A DNA stretch of 64,000 nt from Acidimicrobiales bacterium (GTDB lineage: Bacteria; Actinomycetota; Acidimicrobiia; Acidimicrobiales; Aldehydirespiratoraceae): the NCBI GenBank assembly GCA_033344915.1, contig JAWPML010000001.1, forward strand, positions 1,484,369 to 1,548,368. Direction: 5' to 3'. Positions 33,510-43,747 of the stretch are shown here, piece by piece (positions within the stretch are counted from its first letter, which is position 1; each line of letters starts with the position of its first letter). A program made the position numbers and the translations under genes. Below the pieces are notes generated by a model that was not told the DNA's origin, ran no database searches, and saw nothing but the letters and a program-made list of their open reading frames with translations.

Positions 33510-34850
33510 GTGAATCGACGCACCGTCAACACATGGGGCCAGACGCTGGGCCTCGCCGCGGTCGTCATGACCGTGATCATCCTCATGGGCACGTTCAACG
33601 TGGTCACCATGGCGCTCGCGCTGCTGGTCGCCGCGGTCGTGTTCTTCGTCCTACGCGCCGCCCTCGACCTGACCGGACGGGACCGGTCCGACCGGCCACC
33701 GGCCTATCGCGACGTCAAGGTCATCGCGCTCGGCGCGCAGATCTTCGCCGTCGCCGCGCTCCACACGTTCCTCGCCTACCTGTGGCAGAACTTCAAGGAC
33801 CGCACGGACGACATCGGGCTGAACCTCAGCTTCGACTTCCTCGACCAGCCGGGCGGCATCACGATCGCCGACAACCCGCTCTCGGCGAACGACCAGGTCA
33901 ACGAGGCCATCCGGGCCGGCTTCGAGAACACGATCCGGATCATCATCCTGGGCATTCCGCTCGCCCTCGTGGTGGGCACCCTCGTCGGCATCGCCCGCCT
34001 GTCGAGCAACTGGCTGCTGCAGAAGATCGCCACGCTCTACGTCGAGGCCTTCCGCAACATCCCGGTGCTCGTCGTCATCCTGATCGCGTGGTCCGTCTAC
34101 CTCAACGCCCTGCCCCCGGCGAACGAGGGCAGCCGCAAACCACTGGGCGGGTGGTTCATCTTCAACAATTCGCGGTTCTCGTTCCCCTCAATCAAGGGGC
34201 TGGACAACTGGGAGGCCTACCGGGGCCTGATGCTGGTGGCCCTGCTGATCGCGATCGGCGTGTGGATCTGGCGCACCTACGTCTTCAACGAGACCGGCAC
34301 ACCCCATCGACGCACGCTCTGGTCGATCGGGACGTTCGTGGGGATCGGCGCCGTTCTCTTCGTCGCCTTCGGGGGCCCGTTCGAGGTGTCGAAGCCGTTC
34401 GTGGACGAGTCGGGCCGCATCTACACGGACGGCCTCCGCATGCAGATGCCCTTCGCGGCGATCTTCACGGGCCTCGTGGTCTACACCGCGACCCACATCT
34501 CCGAGATCGTCCGCGGCAGCATCCTCGCGGTCCACAAGGGGCAGGACGAGGCCGCCAACGCGCTGGCGTTGTCGGGGATCCAGCGCTACCGCTTCGTGAT
34601 CCTGCCCCAGGCGCTGCGGATCGCGTTCCCGCCGCTGATCAACCAGTTCCTGAACTTCACGAAGAACAGCTCGCTGGCGATCGCCATCGGGTTCGCCGAG
34701 GTCACCGCGGTGATCAACAACCTCTTCGGGCAGAGCCAACCCGCACCGCAGCTCATCCTCATCCTGATGCTCAGCTATCTGGTGCTCTCGCTGATCCTCT
34801 CGGTGATCGGCAACCTCATCAACCGTCGACTCCAGCTGGTGGGGAGGTGA
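33510..34850 (+). CDS. aapQ: Amino-acid ABC transporter permease (AapQ/BztB type)
   Basis: A 446-residue integral membrane permease with about eight helices, of the large AapQ/BztB class. A long extracytoplasmic loop (about 175-260) is typical. The C-terminal cytoplasmic loop holds the ATPase-contact region EAANALALSGIQRYRFVILPQ. A GTG start follows GGGGGAACG. It lies 138 bases after the binding-protein gene and is followed after six bases by the second permease gene. It forms a heterodimer with that permease. Confidence 0.9.
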   Translation: MNRRTVNTWGQTLGLAAVVMTVIILMGTFNVVTMALALLVAAVVFFVLRAALDLTGRDRSDRPPAYRDVKVIALGAQIFAVAALHTFLAYLWQNFKDRTDDIGLNLSFDFLDQPGGITIADNPLSANDQVNEAIRAGFENTIRIIILGIPLALVVGTLVGIARLSSNWLLQKIATLYVEAFRNIPVLVVILIAWSVYLNALPPANEGSRKPLGGWFIFNNSRFSFPSIKGLDNWEAYRGLMLVALLIAIGVWIWRTYVFNETGTPHRRTLWSIGTFVGIGAVLFVAFGGPFEVSKPFVDESGRIYTDGLRMQMPFAAIFTGLVVYTATHISEIVRGSILAVHKGQDEAANALALSGIQRYRFVILPQALRIAFPPLINQFLNFTKNSSLAIAIGFAEVTAVINNLFGQSQPAPQLILILMLSYLVLSLILSVIGNLINRRLQLVGR

Positions 34851-34856
34851 TCTGAG

Positions 34857-36299
34857 ATGAACCGCATCGATCACTCTGCCGACGCCGTTTCCGCGATGAT
34901 CACGGCCGGCGTGGACAAGGGCGCACCTTCGACGAAGCTGCCGCCCGGCCAGTGGATGAAGAAGAACCTCTTCAACAACTGGTACAACTCGGCGATCACC
35001 GTCGTGATGGGCGCGCTCATCGTCGCGCTCCTCGTCGGGGTGGTGCAGTGGATCGCCAACACCGACTTCGCCATCATCCGCAAGTCACTGCGGCTGTTCA
35101 TGATCGGCCAGTACCCACGTGACGAGCTGACTCGACTCTGGGTGTCGTTCCTGCTCATGGCGGCCACGCTCGGCTTCACGTCCGGGGCGACGGCGCACAA
35201 CGCCTACGAGGACGCGCTCGAGAAGGAACTGCCGGCGGAGCGGCCGACCTGGCTGGGTCTGCTCCGACGCTTCTGGGCGATCGTGGCGATCCTGGTGTTC
35301 TTCGTGTCGTTCGCCCGCACCCTTCCCCCGTACCTGGGACTCGCCGCGGTGTTCGTCACCCTGGTGGTCACCCGTGAACTCGGCTGGCGCCTCCCACGCG
35401 CCGTGCGGGACCGCGCCCCGTTCATCGGCACGGGGCTCGGCATCACGTCGTTCCTCGCGATCGCCGGTACCGGGGGCCTCGGCCGCTGGGCCATCGGCAT
35501 CCTGTTCGCGGCCTGGACCGTCTTCGAGATCGGGCGCCGCGACGTGCCGTCCGACCATCGCGGCACCGCGATCCGGGCCGGCGCCGCGCTGGTCGTGGGC
35601 GGCATCGCCTTCTTCATCGTCCACGCCCTCGGGATCGAGGGCTACGGCTGGGACGACTGGGGTGGCCTGCACCTCAACATCTTCGTCACCGTCGTGGGCC
35701 TCGGTCTGGGTCTCCCGTTCGGCATCCTGCTGGCCCTGGGTCGCCGGTCCGAACTGCCGATCATCAAGGCGGCGTCGGTGCTGTTCATCGAGTTCGTGCG
35801 GGGCGTCCCGCTGATCTCGCTGCTGCTCTTCTCCAACCTGATGCTCGGCCTCTTCTTCCCGCTGGGCAGCGAACTGCCGAGCGAGCTGACCCTGGCGATG
35901 ATCGTCATCATGGGGTTCTCGGCGGCCTACATCGCCGAGATCGTCCGCGGCGGCCTTCAGTCGGTCCCCAAGGGCCAGATCGAGGCGGCCCAGGCGTCCG
36001 GTCTCTCGCCCGGCGCCGTCCAGCGCCTCGTGGTGCTGCCCCAGGCCCTGCGCAACGTGATCCCGGCGATGGTCGGGCAGTTCATCTCGCTGTTCAAGGA
36101 CACCTCGCTGTTGAGCATCATCGGTGTCATCGAGATCCTCAATGTCTCTGCGATCGCCAACGCCCAGACCGAGTTCATCGGCAAGGGCCTGGCCGTCGTA
36201 ACGTATCCGTTCGTGGCCTTGGCCTTCTGGGCCTTCGCGTACACGATGTCGAAAGAGTCTCGTCGCCTCGAGACCAAGCTGGGAGTTGGCACCCGATGA
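34857..36299 (+). CDS. aapM: Amino-acid ABC transporter permease (AapM/BztC type)
   Basis: A 480-residue membrane permease, partner of the previous gene. It contains many helices in two groups, including four that appear before the binding-protein-dependent transport core (residues ~100-230), then the core with [13 protein letters not shown] and the ATPase-contact loop [24 protein letters not shown] with a short ribosome site. Its stop overlaps the ATPase ATG (ATGA). As in the AapQM/BztBC family, both permeases are larger than the usual amino-acid ABC permeases. Confidence 0.9.
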   Translation: MNRIDHSADAVSAMITAGVDKGAPSTKLPPGQWMKKNLFNNWYNSAITVVMGALIVALLVGVVQWIANTDFAIIRKSLRLFMIGQYPRDELTRLWVSFLLMAATLGFTSGATAHNAYEDALEKELPAERPTWLGLLRRFWAIVAILVFFVSFARTLPPYLGLAAVFVTLVVTRELGWRLPRAVRDRAPFIGTGLGITSFLAIAGTGGLGRWAIGILFAAWTVFEIGRRDVPSDHRGTAIRAGAALVVGGIAFFIVHALGIEGYGWDDWGGLHLNIFVTVVGLGLGLPFGILLALGRRSELPIIKAASVLFIEFVRGVPLISLLLFSNLMLGLFFPLGSELPSELTLAMIVIMGFSAAYIAEIVRGGLQSVPKGQIEAAQASGLSPGAVQRLVVLPQALRNVIPAMVGQFISLFKDTSLLSIIGVIEILNVSAIANAQTEFIGKGLAVVTYPFVALAFWAFAYTMSKESRRLETKLGVGTR

Positions 36300-37075
36300 G
36301 TGACACAACCATCAACACCGATGCCACCGCGATCGCGGGCGACCGCGAGACGATCATCGAGCTGGAGGGCGTCGACAAGTTCTTCGGCGACTTCCAGGCG
36401 CTGACCAACATCAACATGCGCGTCGGTCTCCAGGAGGTCGTCGTCGTGATCGGACCCTCGGGTTCGGGCAAGTCCACGCTGATCCGGTGCATCAACCGCC
36501 TGGAAGAGCACAATCGGGGACGCATCGTCGTGGACGGTGTGGAGCTGACGGACGACATCCGCAACATCCAGGAGATCCGCCGCGAGACCGGCATGGTCTT
36601 CCAGAGCTTCAACCTCTTTCCCCACCTGACCGTGCTGGACAACATCACGCTGGCGCCCCGCAACGTGCGCAACATCCCGAAGTCCGAGGCCGAAGCCGAC
36701 GCGATGGAACTCCTCGAGCGGGTGAAGATCCCCGAGCAGGCCCGCAAGTACCCGGGCCAGCTGTCCGGCGGCCAGCAGCAGCGGGTGGCCATCGCCCGTT
36801 CGCTCGCCATGAAGCCGAAGGTGATCCTCTTCGACGAGCCGACGTCGGCCCTCGACCCCGAGATGATCAAGGAGGTCCTCGACACGATGAAGGACCTCGC
36901 CGACGAGGGCATGACGATGATCTGCGTCACCCACGAGATGGGCTTCGCCCGCGAGGTCGCCGACCGCGTCGTGTTCATGGCCGACGGCGAGATCGTGGAG
37001 GTCGGCACCCCCGAGCACTTCTTCACGAATCCCCAGGAGGAGCGGACCAAGCTCTTCCTGAGCCAGATCCTCTGA
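36296..37075 (+). CDS. aapP: Amino-acid ABC transporter ATP-binding protein
   Basis: A 259-residue ABC ATPase. Walker A is GPSGSGKST, the Q-loop is FQSFNLF, the signature is LSGGQQQR, Walker B is [13 protein letters not shown], and the H-loop is CVTHEMGFA. It forms the nucleotide-binding dimer that drives the AapQM permeases. The ATG overlaps the aapM stop (ATGA). The high match to the GlnQ/AapP subclass supports polar amino-acid import. It is followed by a short gap and the dop promoter. Confidence 0.95.
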   Translation: MSDTTINTDATAIAGDRETIIELEGVDKFFGDFQALTNINMRVGLQEVVVVIGPSGSGKSTLIRCINRLEEHNRGRIVVDGVELTDDIRNIQEIRRETGMVFQSFNLFPHLTVLDNITLAPRNVRNIPKSEAEADAMELLERVKIPEQARKYPGQLSGGQQQRVAIARSLAMKPKVILFDEPTSALDPEMIKEVLDTMKDLADEGMTMICVTHEMGFAREVADRVVFMADGEIVEVGTPEHFFTNPQEERTKLFLSQIL

Positions 37076-37125
37076 GTTGAGACACGGGGTCAGAGTCCCG
37101 TCCCTTCTCCGTGACCGGGACTGGC

Positions 37126-37131
37126 TAGGGT
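37126..37131 (+). promoter_or_regulatory. Leaderless -10 box for dop
   Basis: TAGGGT, seven bases, then ATG at 37139, in the 63-base gap after the ABC ATPase gene. Confidence 0.6.
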
Positions 37132-37138
37132 CGCGCTG

Positions 37139-38647
37139 ATGGCCATCCCCAAGACGCTCGGCATCGAGACCGAGTACGCGATCGTCCACAAGGGCACGGA
37201 GGAACCGAACCCGATCGCGGCCTCGTCCGTGCTGATCAACGCCTATCTCTTCGCGGCCGGCTACCGCGCCGATCCCAACGCCGACACCGTGCACTGGGAC
37301 TTCATCGACGAGTCGCCGAGCGCCGACGTGCGCGGCTTCGCACCGATCGGGGCGATGCCGCCCGACGTCGAGACCCATCTCGTCAACGCCGTGCTCACGA
37401 ACGGCGCCCGCTACTACGTCGACCACGCCCACCCGGAGCTCTCCACCCCGGAGTGCGCGGACGCGCTGTCGGTCGTTCTCTACGACCGCGCGGCCGAGCT
37501 GATCGCGGCGGAGTCGATGGTCGCCGCGGTCGACCTGCTCCCGCAGGGCGAGGAGATCGTCCTCTACAAGAACAACAGCGACGGCAAGGGCAACAGCTAC
37601 GGCTGCCACGAGAACTATCTGGTCGACCGGTCGACGCCGTTCGGCCGCATCGTCAACTACGGCACCGCCCACTTCATCACCCGGCAGATCTTCACCGGCG
37701 CGGGCAAGGTGGGCGCCGAGGCCCCGGGCATGCGGGTGGACGACGTCGACTTCCAGCTCACCCAGCGAGCCGACTTCTTCGAAGAGGAAGTGGGCCTCGA
37801 GACGACACTCAAGCGCCCGATCATCAACACGCGTGACGAACCCCACGCCGATGCCCGCAAGTACCGCCGGCTCCACGTGATCGTCGGCGACGCCAACCCG
37901 TCGCAGATCTCGACCTACCTGAAGGTCGGCACGACAGCGCTGGTGCTCGCCCTGTGCGAGGACGATGCCCTCACCCGCGAGTTCACCTTCGCCAAGCCCG
38001 TCCCGACGCTGCGTCAGGTGTCCCACGACATGACACTGCGGGCCCCGCTCGAGCTCGACGACGGAACGACGATCACCGCCCTCGAGGTGCAGTGGGAGCT
38101 GTTGGACCACTCGAAGAAGTTCGTGGAGGCGAACGGCACGGAGAACGTCGGCGGCGACGTGGCGCTCGACGTGCTCCAACGTTGGGAACACGTGCTCACC
38201 GCGCTGGAGGACGACCCGATGCAGCTGGCCGACCAGCTCGACTGGGTGGCGAAGTACCGCCTGATCGACGGCTACCGCGAACGTCATGACCTCTCGTGGA
38301 GCGACGCCCGCCTCCGGGCCCTCGACATCCAGTACAGCGACATGCGGCCCGAACGCTCGCTGTCGGCGAAAGTCGGGCTGCAGACCATCGTGAGCGACGA
38401 GGACGCCCGCCGGGCGGCCACCGAGCCGCCGGACGACACCCGGGCCTACTTCCGGGGACGTTGCCTGCAGAAGTTCCCCGACGCGGTGGTGGCGGCGAAC
38501 TGGGATTCGCTGGTCTTCGACATCGGCACCGATGCGCTCCGGCGTGTCCCGATGATGGAACCATTGCGCGGTACGAAGGCCCACGTGGGTACCTTGATGG
38601 ACGAGTGCGACTCAGCGGCGGAGCTCCTCCGCCGACTGGGTACCTGA
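37139..38647 (+). CDS. dop: Pup deamidase/depupylase Dop
   Basis: A 502-residue member of the Dop/PafA glutamine-synthetase-like ligase fold. The start LGIETEYAIVHKGTEEPNPI and HWDFIDESPSADVRG mark it as Dop; a Dop loop follows the GIETEYAI segment. Conserved shared elements are [26 protein letters not shown] and [13 protein letters not shown]. It converts the C-terminal Gln of Pup to Glu and removes Pup from substrates. It lies directly upstream of pup, which ends in GGQ and so requires it. Transcription probably starts at the ATG (leaderless). Confidence 0.95.
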   Translation: MAIPKTLGIETEYAIVHKGTEEPNPIAASSVLINAYLFAAGYRADPNADTVHWDFIDESPSADVRGFAPIGAMPPDVETHLVNAVLTNGARYYVDHAHPELSTPECADALSVVLYDRAAELIAAESMVAAVDLLPQGEEIVLYKNNSDGKGNSYGCHENYLVDRSTPFGRIVNYGTAHFITRQIFTGAGKVGAEAPGMRVDDVDFQLTQRADFFEEEVGLETTLKRPIINTRDEPHADARKYRRLHVIVGDANPSQISTYLKVGTTALVLALCEDDALTREFTFAKPVPTLRQVSHDMTLRAPLELDDGTTITALEVQWELLDHSKKFVEANGTENVGGDVALDVLQRWEHVLTALEDDPMQLADQLDWVAKYRLIDGYRERHDLSWSDARLRALDIQYSDMRPERSLSAKVGLQTIVSDEDARRAATEPPDDTRAYFRGRCLQKFPDAVVAANWDSLVFDIGTDALRRVPMMEPLRGTKAHVGTLMDECDSAAELLRRLGT

Positions 38648-38666
38648 GCGACAACGGAGAGACGCC

Positions 38667-38861
38667 ATGGCCGAGCGTGAACAGATCCGAAAGCCCGCCC
38701 CCGAAGAGCGGGAGAGCGACACCGCAGAGGCGCCCGCCGCGTCCGAGCGGGGCGACGAACTCAAAGCCGAACTCGACGACCTCCTCGACGAGATCGACGA
38801 GGTCCTCGAGACCAACGCCGAGGACTTCGTGAAGAGCTACATCCAGAAGGGCGGCCAGTAA
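38667..38861 (+). CDS. pup: Prokaryotic ubiquitin-like protein Pup
   Basis: A 64-residue disordered protein ending in KGGQ. Its last Gln must be deamidated by Dop before PafA can attach it to lysines. The central helix region ([18 protein letters not shown]) binds the coiled coil of ARC/Mpa. Residues 1-30 are rich in Glu, Pro and Ala. A GGAGAG site precedes the ATG. The stop lies four bases before the prcB GTG. Length matches known Pups. Confidence 0.97.
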   Translation: MAEREQIRKPAPEERESDTAEAPAASERGDELKAELDDLLDEIDEVLETNAEDFVKSYIQKGGQ

Positions 38862-38865
38862 CTCC

Positions 38866-39654
38866 GTGAACCTTCCGCTCTTCCGGCCCCATGACGATCC
38901 CGGGCCAAGCTTCGCGGAGCTGCTGCGACGCAGCGGCTTCGAGGAAGCCGTCACCGTCAACGGGTCGGTTCCCGTCGGCGACTACCGCCACGGGACCACC
39001 TGCGTCGCGGTGCGCTACGCCGACGGCGTCCTGCTCGCCGGCGACCGGCGCGCCACCTCGGGCAACCTGATCAGCCACCGCACCCTGGAGAAGGTGTTCC
39101 CGGCCGATCGCCACAGTGGTGTCGCGATCGCGGGTGCCGCCGGCCCGGCGATCGAGATGGTCCGCCTGTTCCAACTCCAACTCGAGCACTACGAGAAGGT
39201 CGAGGGCGGCCCGCTCAGTCTCGAGGGCAAGGCGAACCAGCTCAGCCAGATGATCCGCAGCAATCTCCCCGCCGCGATGCAGGGCATGGCCGTCGTGCCG
39301 ATCTTCGCCGGTTTCGACCTCGGACGGGGCGACGGACGATTGTTCGAGTACGACGTCACCGGCGGCCGCTACGAGGAGACCCAGCACGCATCGACCGGCT
39401 CCGGCAGCCTCCACGCCGGCACCGTCGTCAAGCTCGGCTACCGCGACGGCATGGATGCGGGCAGCGTCACCGACCTGGCGCTCGACGCCCTGTTCGAGGC
39501 GGCCGACGAGGACTCCGCCACCGGCGGTCCCGACCCGATCCGCGGGATCTATCCGGTCGTCGCCGTCATCACGGCCGACGGCTACACCCGACTCGACGAC
39601 GACGAACTCGCCGACCGCACCCAGGCGCTGCTCGAGCGGCGCCGGGCCCAGTAA
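38866..39654 (+). CDS. prcB: 20S proteasome beta subunit PrcB
   Basis: A 262-residue proteasome beta subunit. Cleavage of a 43-residue propeptide would expose catalytic Thr44 in the motif [14 protein letters not shown]. The family motif GDRRATSGN follows. The mature part resembles mycobacterial PrcB (propeptide of similar length). It forms the proteolytic beta rings of the 20S core. The GTG start is four bases after the pup stop, and prcA follows after a GGAG site. Confidence 0.95.
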   Translation: MNLPLFRPHDDPGPSFAELLRRSGFEEAVTVNGSVPVGDYRHGTTCVAVRYADGVLLAGDRRATSGNLISHRTLEKVFPADRHSGVAIAGAAGPAIEMVRLFQLQLEHYEKVEGGPLSLEGKANQLSQMIRSNLPAAMQGMAVVPIFAGFDLGRGDGRLFEYDVTGGRYEETQHASTGSGSLHAGTVVKLGYRDGMDAGSVTDLALDALFEAADEDSATGGPDPIRGIYPVVAVITADGYTRLDDDELADRTQALLERRRAQ

Positions 39655-39666
39655 GGAGATCGACGC

Positions 39667-40350
39667 ATGAACATGCCGTTCTACGTCGCACCCGAGCAGG
39701 TGATGAAGGACCGGGCCGACTACGCGCGCAAGGGCATCGCCCGGGGCCGCAGCCTGATCGCCTTCCGCTTCGACGAGGGGATCGCGATCTGTGCGGAGAA
39801 CACGTCGTCCACTCTGCGCAAGGTCAGCGAGATCTACGACCGCATCGCCTTCGCCGGCGTCGGCAAGTACAACGAGTTCGACCAACTCCGCATCGCCGGC
39901 GTGCGTCACGCGGACCTGAAGGGCTACTCGTTCAGCCGTGAGGACGTGGACGCCCGCAGCCTCGCCAACCAGTACGCCCAGAGCCTCGGCCAGGTCTTCA
40001 CCCACGAGATGAAGCCGATGGAGGTCGAGATCCTCGTCGCGGAGATCGGCGAGGACGAGAGCGGCGCCGGCGACCAGCTGTTCCACATCCTCTACGACGG
40101 CACCGTGATGGACGAGGACATGTCGGTCGTGCTCGGCGGCGAGACCGACACGATCTCCGGACGCCTCGGCGCGTTCGACACCCCACCCGCGCTGGCCGAC
40201 GGGATCCGCCAGGCCGTGTCCGCCCTCGCCGGCGAGGACCGCACCCTCACCGCGGCTGACCTCGAAGTTGCCGTCCTCCAGCGCGGCATCGGCCGTCGGG
40301 CGTTCCGCCGCCTCGGCGACGACGAACTCGCCGCCGCCCTCACCCCCTGA
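39667..40350 (+). CDS. prcA: 20S proteasome alpha subunit PrcA
   Basis: A 227-residue alpha subunit that forms the outer gating rings. The start MNMPFYVAPEQVMKDRADYARKGIARGRS (in parts) is typical of actinobacterial PrcA, with the YARKGIARGRSL alpha-subunit signature. It lacks the catalytic Thr, as expected. Lysine-lined pockets of the alpha ring accept the Tyr tail of ARC. A GGAGA site at 39655 precedes the ATG. A long inverted repeat follows 28 bases after the stop. Confidence 0.95.
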   Translation: MNMPFYVAPEQVMKDRADYARKGIARGRSLIAFRFDEGIAICAENTSSTLRKVSEIYDRIAFAGVGKYNEFDQLRIAGVRHADLKGYSFSREDVDARSLANQYAQSLGQVFTHEMKPMEVEILVAEIGEDESGAGDQLFHILYDGTVMDEDMSVVLGGETDTISGRLGAFDTPPALADGIRQAVSALAGEDRTLTAADLEVAVLQRGIGRRAFRRLGDDELAAALTP

Positions 40351-40377
40351 CCCGCCCGCCCGCTACCCGCAATCTCT

Positions 40378-40427
40378 GGTCACGAAAGGGTCGCAATTCG
40401 GCCCGGTTTTGCGACCATTTCGTGACC
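40378..40427. promoter_or_regulatory. Long near-perfect inverted repeat between prcA and pafA
   Basis: Arms GGTCACGAAAGGGTCGCAA and TTGCGACCATTTCGTGACC pair at 18 of 19 positions around a 12-base loop. It lies after the prcA stop and 28 bases before the pafA -10 box. It is suited to be a terminator for pup-prcBA, and the palindromic half-sites (GGTCACGAAA) could also bind a dimeric regulator. Confidence 0.65.
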
Positions 40428-40454
40428 ATAGATCCCTCGGTGGGGGAGTGCCGT

Positions 40455-40460
40455 TAGGTT
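40455..40460 (+). promoter_or_regulatory. Leaderless -10 box for pafA
   Basis: TAGGTT, six bases, then GTG at 40467, just downstream of the inverted repeat. Confidence 0.55.
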
Positions 40461-40466
40461 GTCGGC

Positions 40467-41825
40467 GTGCAGCGTCGGATCTTCGGGATCGAGAACGAGT
40501 ACGGGGTCACCTGCACGTTGCGCGGCCAGCGGCGCCTCAGCCCCGACGAGGTGGCCCGCTATCTGTTCCGCCGGGTCGTGTCCTGGGGGCGCAGCAGCAA
40601 CGTCTTCCTGGGCAACGGCGCCCGTCTGTACCTCGACGTCGGCAGCCATCCCGAATACGCCACGCCGGAGTGTGATTCGGTCCACGACCTCGTCGTGCAC
40701 GACAAGGCGGGGGAGCGGATCCTCGAGCAGTTGCTGACCTCGGCGGAGGAGCGCCTCGGCGACGAGGGCATCCACGGCGACATCTACCTGTTCAAGAACA
40801 ACACGGACTCGGCCGGCAACAGCTACGGCTGCCATGAGAACTACTGCACCAGCCGCCGCGACGACTTCAGCTCCTACAGCGAGGTGCTCATCCCGTTCCT
40901 CGTGAGCCGCCAGATCTACGCCGGTGCCGGGAAGGTGCTCCAGACGGCGCGGGGCGCGATGTACTGCGTGTCGCAGCGGGCCGAGCACATCTGGGAGGGC
41001 GTCTCCTCCGCCACCACGCGGTCGCGCCCGATCATCAACACGCGTGACGAACCCCATGCCGACGCCGAGCGCTACCGCCGCCTCCACGTCATCGTGGGCG
41101 ACTCCAACATGAGCGAGTACACCAACTTCCTCAAGGTCGGGGCCTGCGCACTGATGCTGCGGATGCTCGAGGAGCCGCAGGTCGTCCTGCGCGACATGAC
41201 CCTCGAGAACCCGATCCGGGCGATCCGCGAGATCAGCCACGACATGACCTGCACCCGCCGGGTCCGGCTCGCCAACGGACGCGAGGTGTCCGCCCTCGAC
41301 ATCCAGAGCGAGTACCTCACCCGGGCACTGCGGTTCGCGGAGCACCACGAGCTCTCCGAACAGGAGCAGCTCGCGCTGGAGATGTGGGAGTACTGCCTCA
41401 CGAACCTCGCCAACGACCCGATGAAGCTCGACCGCGAGATCGACTGGGTCATCAAGTACAAGCTCATCGAGAGCTATCGCGAGCGCCACGGCATCGAGCT
41501 CAACGATGCGAAGGTCGCCCTGGTCGACCTCCAGTACCACGACGTCAACCGTGACCGCGGGCTGTTCTACCGGATGCAGAAGCGCGGCATGGTCGAGCGC
41601 ATGGTGACCGACGAAGAGATCTCCCACGCCGTCGAGCACCCACCGGAGACCACCCGGGCGCGCCTTCGCGGCGAGTTCATCCGGCGCGCCAAGGAGCAGA
41701 AGCGCGACTACACGGTCGACTGGGTACACCTGAAGCTCAACGACCAGGCGCAGCGCACCGTCCTGTGCAAGGACCCGTTCAAGGCGCACGACGAACGGGT
41801 CGAGAAGCTCATCGCCAGCCTCTGA
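40467..41825 (+). CDS. pafA: Pup-protein ligase PafA
   Basis: A 452-residue ligase that uses ATP to join the C-terminal Glu of Pup to lysine side chains. It begins [14 protein letters not shown], the PafA form of the N-terminal catalytic motif (GIENE; Dop has GIETE). Shared motifs are [27 protein letters not shown] and [13 protein letters not shown]. Length and order match mycobacterial PafA. The stop overlaps the pafB ATG (TGATG). Transcription probably starts at the GTG. Confidence 0.96.
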   Translation: MQRRIFGIENEYGVTCTLRGQRRLSPDEVARYLFRRVVSWGRSSNVFLGNGARLYLDVGSHPEYATPECDSVHDLVVHDKAGERILEQLLTSAEERLGDEGIHGDIYLFKNNTDSAGNSYGCHENYCTSRRDDFSSYSEVLIPFLVSRQIYAGAGKVLQTARGAMYCVSQRAEHIWEGVSSATTRSRPIINTRDEPHADAERYRRLHVIVGDSNMSEYTNFLKVGACALMLRMLEEPQVVLRDMTLENPIRAIREISHDMTCTRRVRLANGREVSALDIQSEYLTRALRFAEHHELSEQEQLALEMWEYCLTNLANDPMKLDREIDWVIKYKLIESYRERHGIELNDAKVALVDLQYHDVNRDRGLFYRMQKRGMVERMVTDEEISHAVEHPPETTRARLRGEFIRRAKEQKRDYTVDWVHLKLNDQAQRTVLCKDPFKAHDERVEKLIASL

Positions 41826-42715
41826 TGGACAAGCTCGAACGCCTGTTGAACCTGGCGGCCGCGCTCCTCGACGCCGACCGTCCGCTCACCGCCGACGAGC
41901 TGCGCGACCGCATCGGTGGCTACCCGGACGGGAAGGCGACGTTTCGGCGGGCCTTCGAGCGGGACAAGGACGATCTCCGGGCGATGGGGCTGCCGATCGC
42001 CGTCGAGCCGGTCCCGGGCTCGGATCCGCCGATCGACGGCTACCGGATGCGGCGGGCGGACTATTCCGGCGCGGAGATCCGGCTCGAGCCCGACGAGCTC
42101 GCGGCGCTGCACCTCGCCACCAACCTCGTGCGCCTCGACGGCACCGAGTCGGGACTGATCAAGCTGGGGGCGGGTGGCGAATCGGACGCGGATCAGGTGG
42201 GGTACGTCCCGTTCGACGACTCCCTGGCCGTCCTCATCGCCGCCGCGGCCGATCGCAAGGCCGTGACGTTCACGTACAACGACACCGTCCGCACCGTCGA
42301 GCCCTGGCAGCTGTCGTTCAGTCGGGGCCACTGGTACCTCGCCGGGTGGGATCGGATCCGTGAGGACGAGCGGCTCTACCGTGTCGACCGCATCGACGGT
42401 GAGGTCGAACCCGGCGACGACGCTACCCACGAGGTCGGCAGCGTCGACGATCCCCGGGACCTGCGGGGCTGGGAGCTCGGCGACGGCGACGCCATCCGGG
42501 CGCGGGTGCAGATCGACGCCGTGCAGGCCGCCCACGCCCGCCACCTCCTCGGCACCGTCGAGGAGCAGGCCGACGGGAGCGTCATCGCGGAGATGGACGT
42601 GCGCAATCCCGAGGCGTTCCGCTCGTTCGTCCTGAGCTTCCTCGACCGCGCGGAGGTGCTCGAGCCGCCGGAGCTGCGCCGGGGCATGATCGACTGGCTG
42701 GAGTCGTTCGCATGA
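41825..42715 (+). CDS. pafB: WYL-domain regulator PafB
   Basis: A 296-residue transcription regulator. Residues 1-60 form a winged helix with GKATFRRAFERDKDDLRAMG. The WYL domain (about 135-215) includes the signature GHWYLAGWDRIREDERLYRVDRI, quoted in parts. A C-terminal WCX domain follows. PafB pairs with PafC to activate DNA-damage genes in mycobacteria without LexA. The ATG overlaps the pafA stop, and its own stop overlaps pafC. Confidence 0.93.
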   Translation: MDKLERLLNLAAALLDADRPLTADELRDRIGGYPDGKATFRRAFERDKDDLRAMGLPIAVEPVPGSDPPIDGYRMRRADYSGAEIRLEPDELAALHLATNLVRLDGTESGLIKLGAGGESDADQVGYVPFDDSLAVLIAAAADRKAVTFTYNDTVRTVEPWQLSFSRGHWYLAGWDRIREDERLYRVDRIDGEVEPGDDATHEVGSVDDPRDLRGWELGDGDAIRARVQIDAVQAAHARHLLGTVEEQADGSVIAEMDVRNPEAFRSFVLSFLDRAEVLEPPELRRGMIDWLESFA

Positions 42716-43686
42716 GCGCGAAGCTGACCGCGCGGGACCGCATGACGCGGTTGCTCGCGGTGATTCCCTGGGTCGTCGAGCAGGACGGCGCCCTCCTCGA
42801 CGACATCGCCACACGCTTCGACTACCCGCGTGACCGGCTCGTCGCGGATCTCACCGAGGTCGTGCTCTTCGTCGGCGTCCACCCGTTCACCCCGGACTCG
42901 CTCATCGAGGTCGACATCACCGATGACCGGGTCCAGATCCGTTACGCGGACTGGTTCTCCCAGCCCTTGCGGCTGACCCCGGAGGAGGGCGCCCGTCTCC
43001 TCACCGCCGGCCGCAGTGTCCTGTCGCTCGACACGGACGCCAACGACGACGGCGGTGACCCCGAACGGGCCAGCCCGCTGTTGCGGGCGCTCACCAAGCT
43101 CGGCATGGCGCTCGGCGAGTCCGCCGAACGGGCGGTGGACGTGCGCCTCGGCGACGCCCCGGAGGCGACCCTCGACACGCTGCGCCAGGCCGTGGCCGCC
43201 GGCACGCAGGTGGAGCTCGACTACTACACCTACGGACGCGACGAACTCACGACCCGTGTCGTGGACCCCGCCCGGGTCTTCAGCGACCACGGCAACTGGT
43301 ATCTCCACGGCTACTGCCACCGCGCCGCCGACGAGCGCGTCTTCAGGGTCGACCGTGTGCGAGACGTCCGTCGGCTCGACACCCCGGTCGCGCACGAACT
43401 CGAGGGCGGCGGGGGATCGTTCACGCCGGACGGCGACGACCCCCGGGTGCAGCTGCACCTCCCGGCCGATGCCGGCTGGGTCGTCGAGCAGTACCCAACG
43501 GAGGCAGTGGAGACGAGACCGGACGGCTCGATCGACGTGGTCATGGCGGTCACGGCGACCCCCTGGCTCGAACGTCTGCTCCTGCGCCTCGGCCCGGGAG
43601 CCCGGATCGTCGAGGCCACCGGGACGATCCCCGAGGACCTCGTCCCGCAGGCGGCCGCTCGGGTCCTGGCGCGCTACCGGAGCTGA
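42712..43686 (+). CDS. pafC: WYL-domain regulator PafC
   Basis: A 324-residue partner of PafB with the same plan: an N-terminal winged helix, a WYL domain with NWYLHGYCHRAADERVFRVDR, and a C-terminal WCX domain. The ATG overlaps the pafB stop (ATGA), so the PafBC complex is made at a fixed ratio. In mycobacteria the two proteins work as one heterodimer. Its own cofactor pocket cannot be assigned from sequence. Confidence 0.92.
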   Translation: MSAKLTARDRMTRLLAVIPWVVEQDGALLDDIATRFDYPRDRLVADLTEVVLFVGVHPFTPDSLIEVDITDDRVQIRYADWFSQPLRLTPEEGARLLTAGRSVLSLDTDANDDGGDPERASPLLRALTKLGMALGESAERAVDVRLGDAPEATLDTLRQAVAAGTQVELDYYTYGRDELTTRVVDPARVFSDHGNWYLHGYCHRAADERVFRVDRVRDVRRLDTPVAHELEGGGGSFTPDGDDPRVQLHLPADAGWVVEQYPTEAVETRPDGSIDVVMAVTATPWLERLLLRLGPGARIVEATGTIPEDLVPQAAARVLARYRS

Positions 43687-43733
43687 CATCGGCCGCACCG
43701 GGAAGGGTGACCGGCGTCGGTCGCACAGGCGGG

Positions 43734-43739
43734 TACCCT
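43734..43739 (+). promoter_or_regulatory. Leaderless -10 box for signal peptidase
   Basis: TACCCT, eight bases, then GTG at 43748. Confidence 0.5.
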
Positions 43740-43747
43740 CGTCACTC

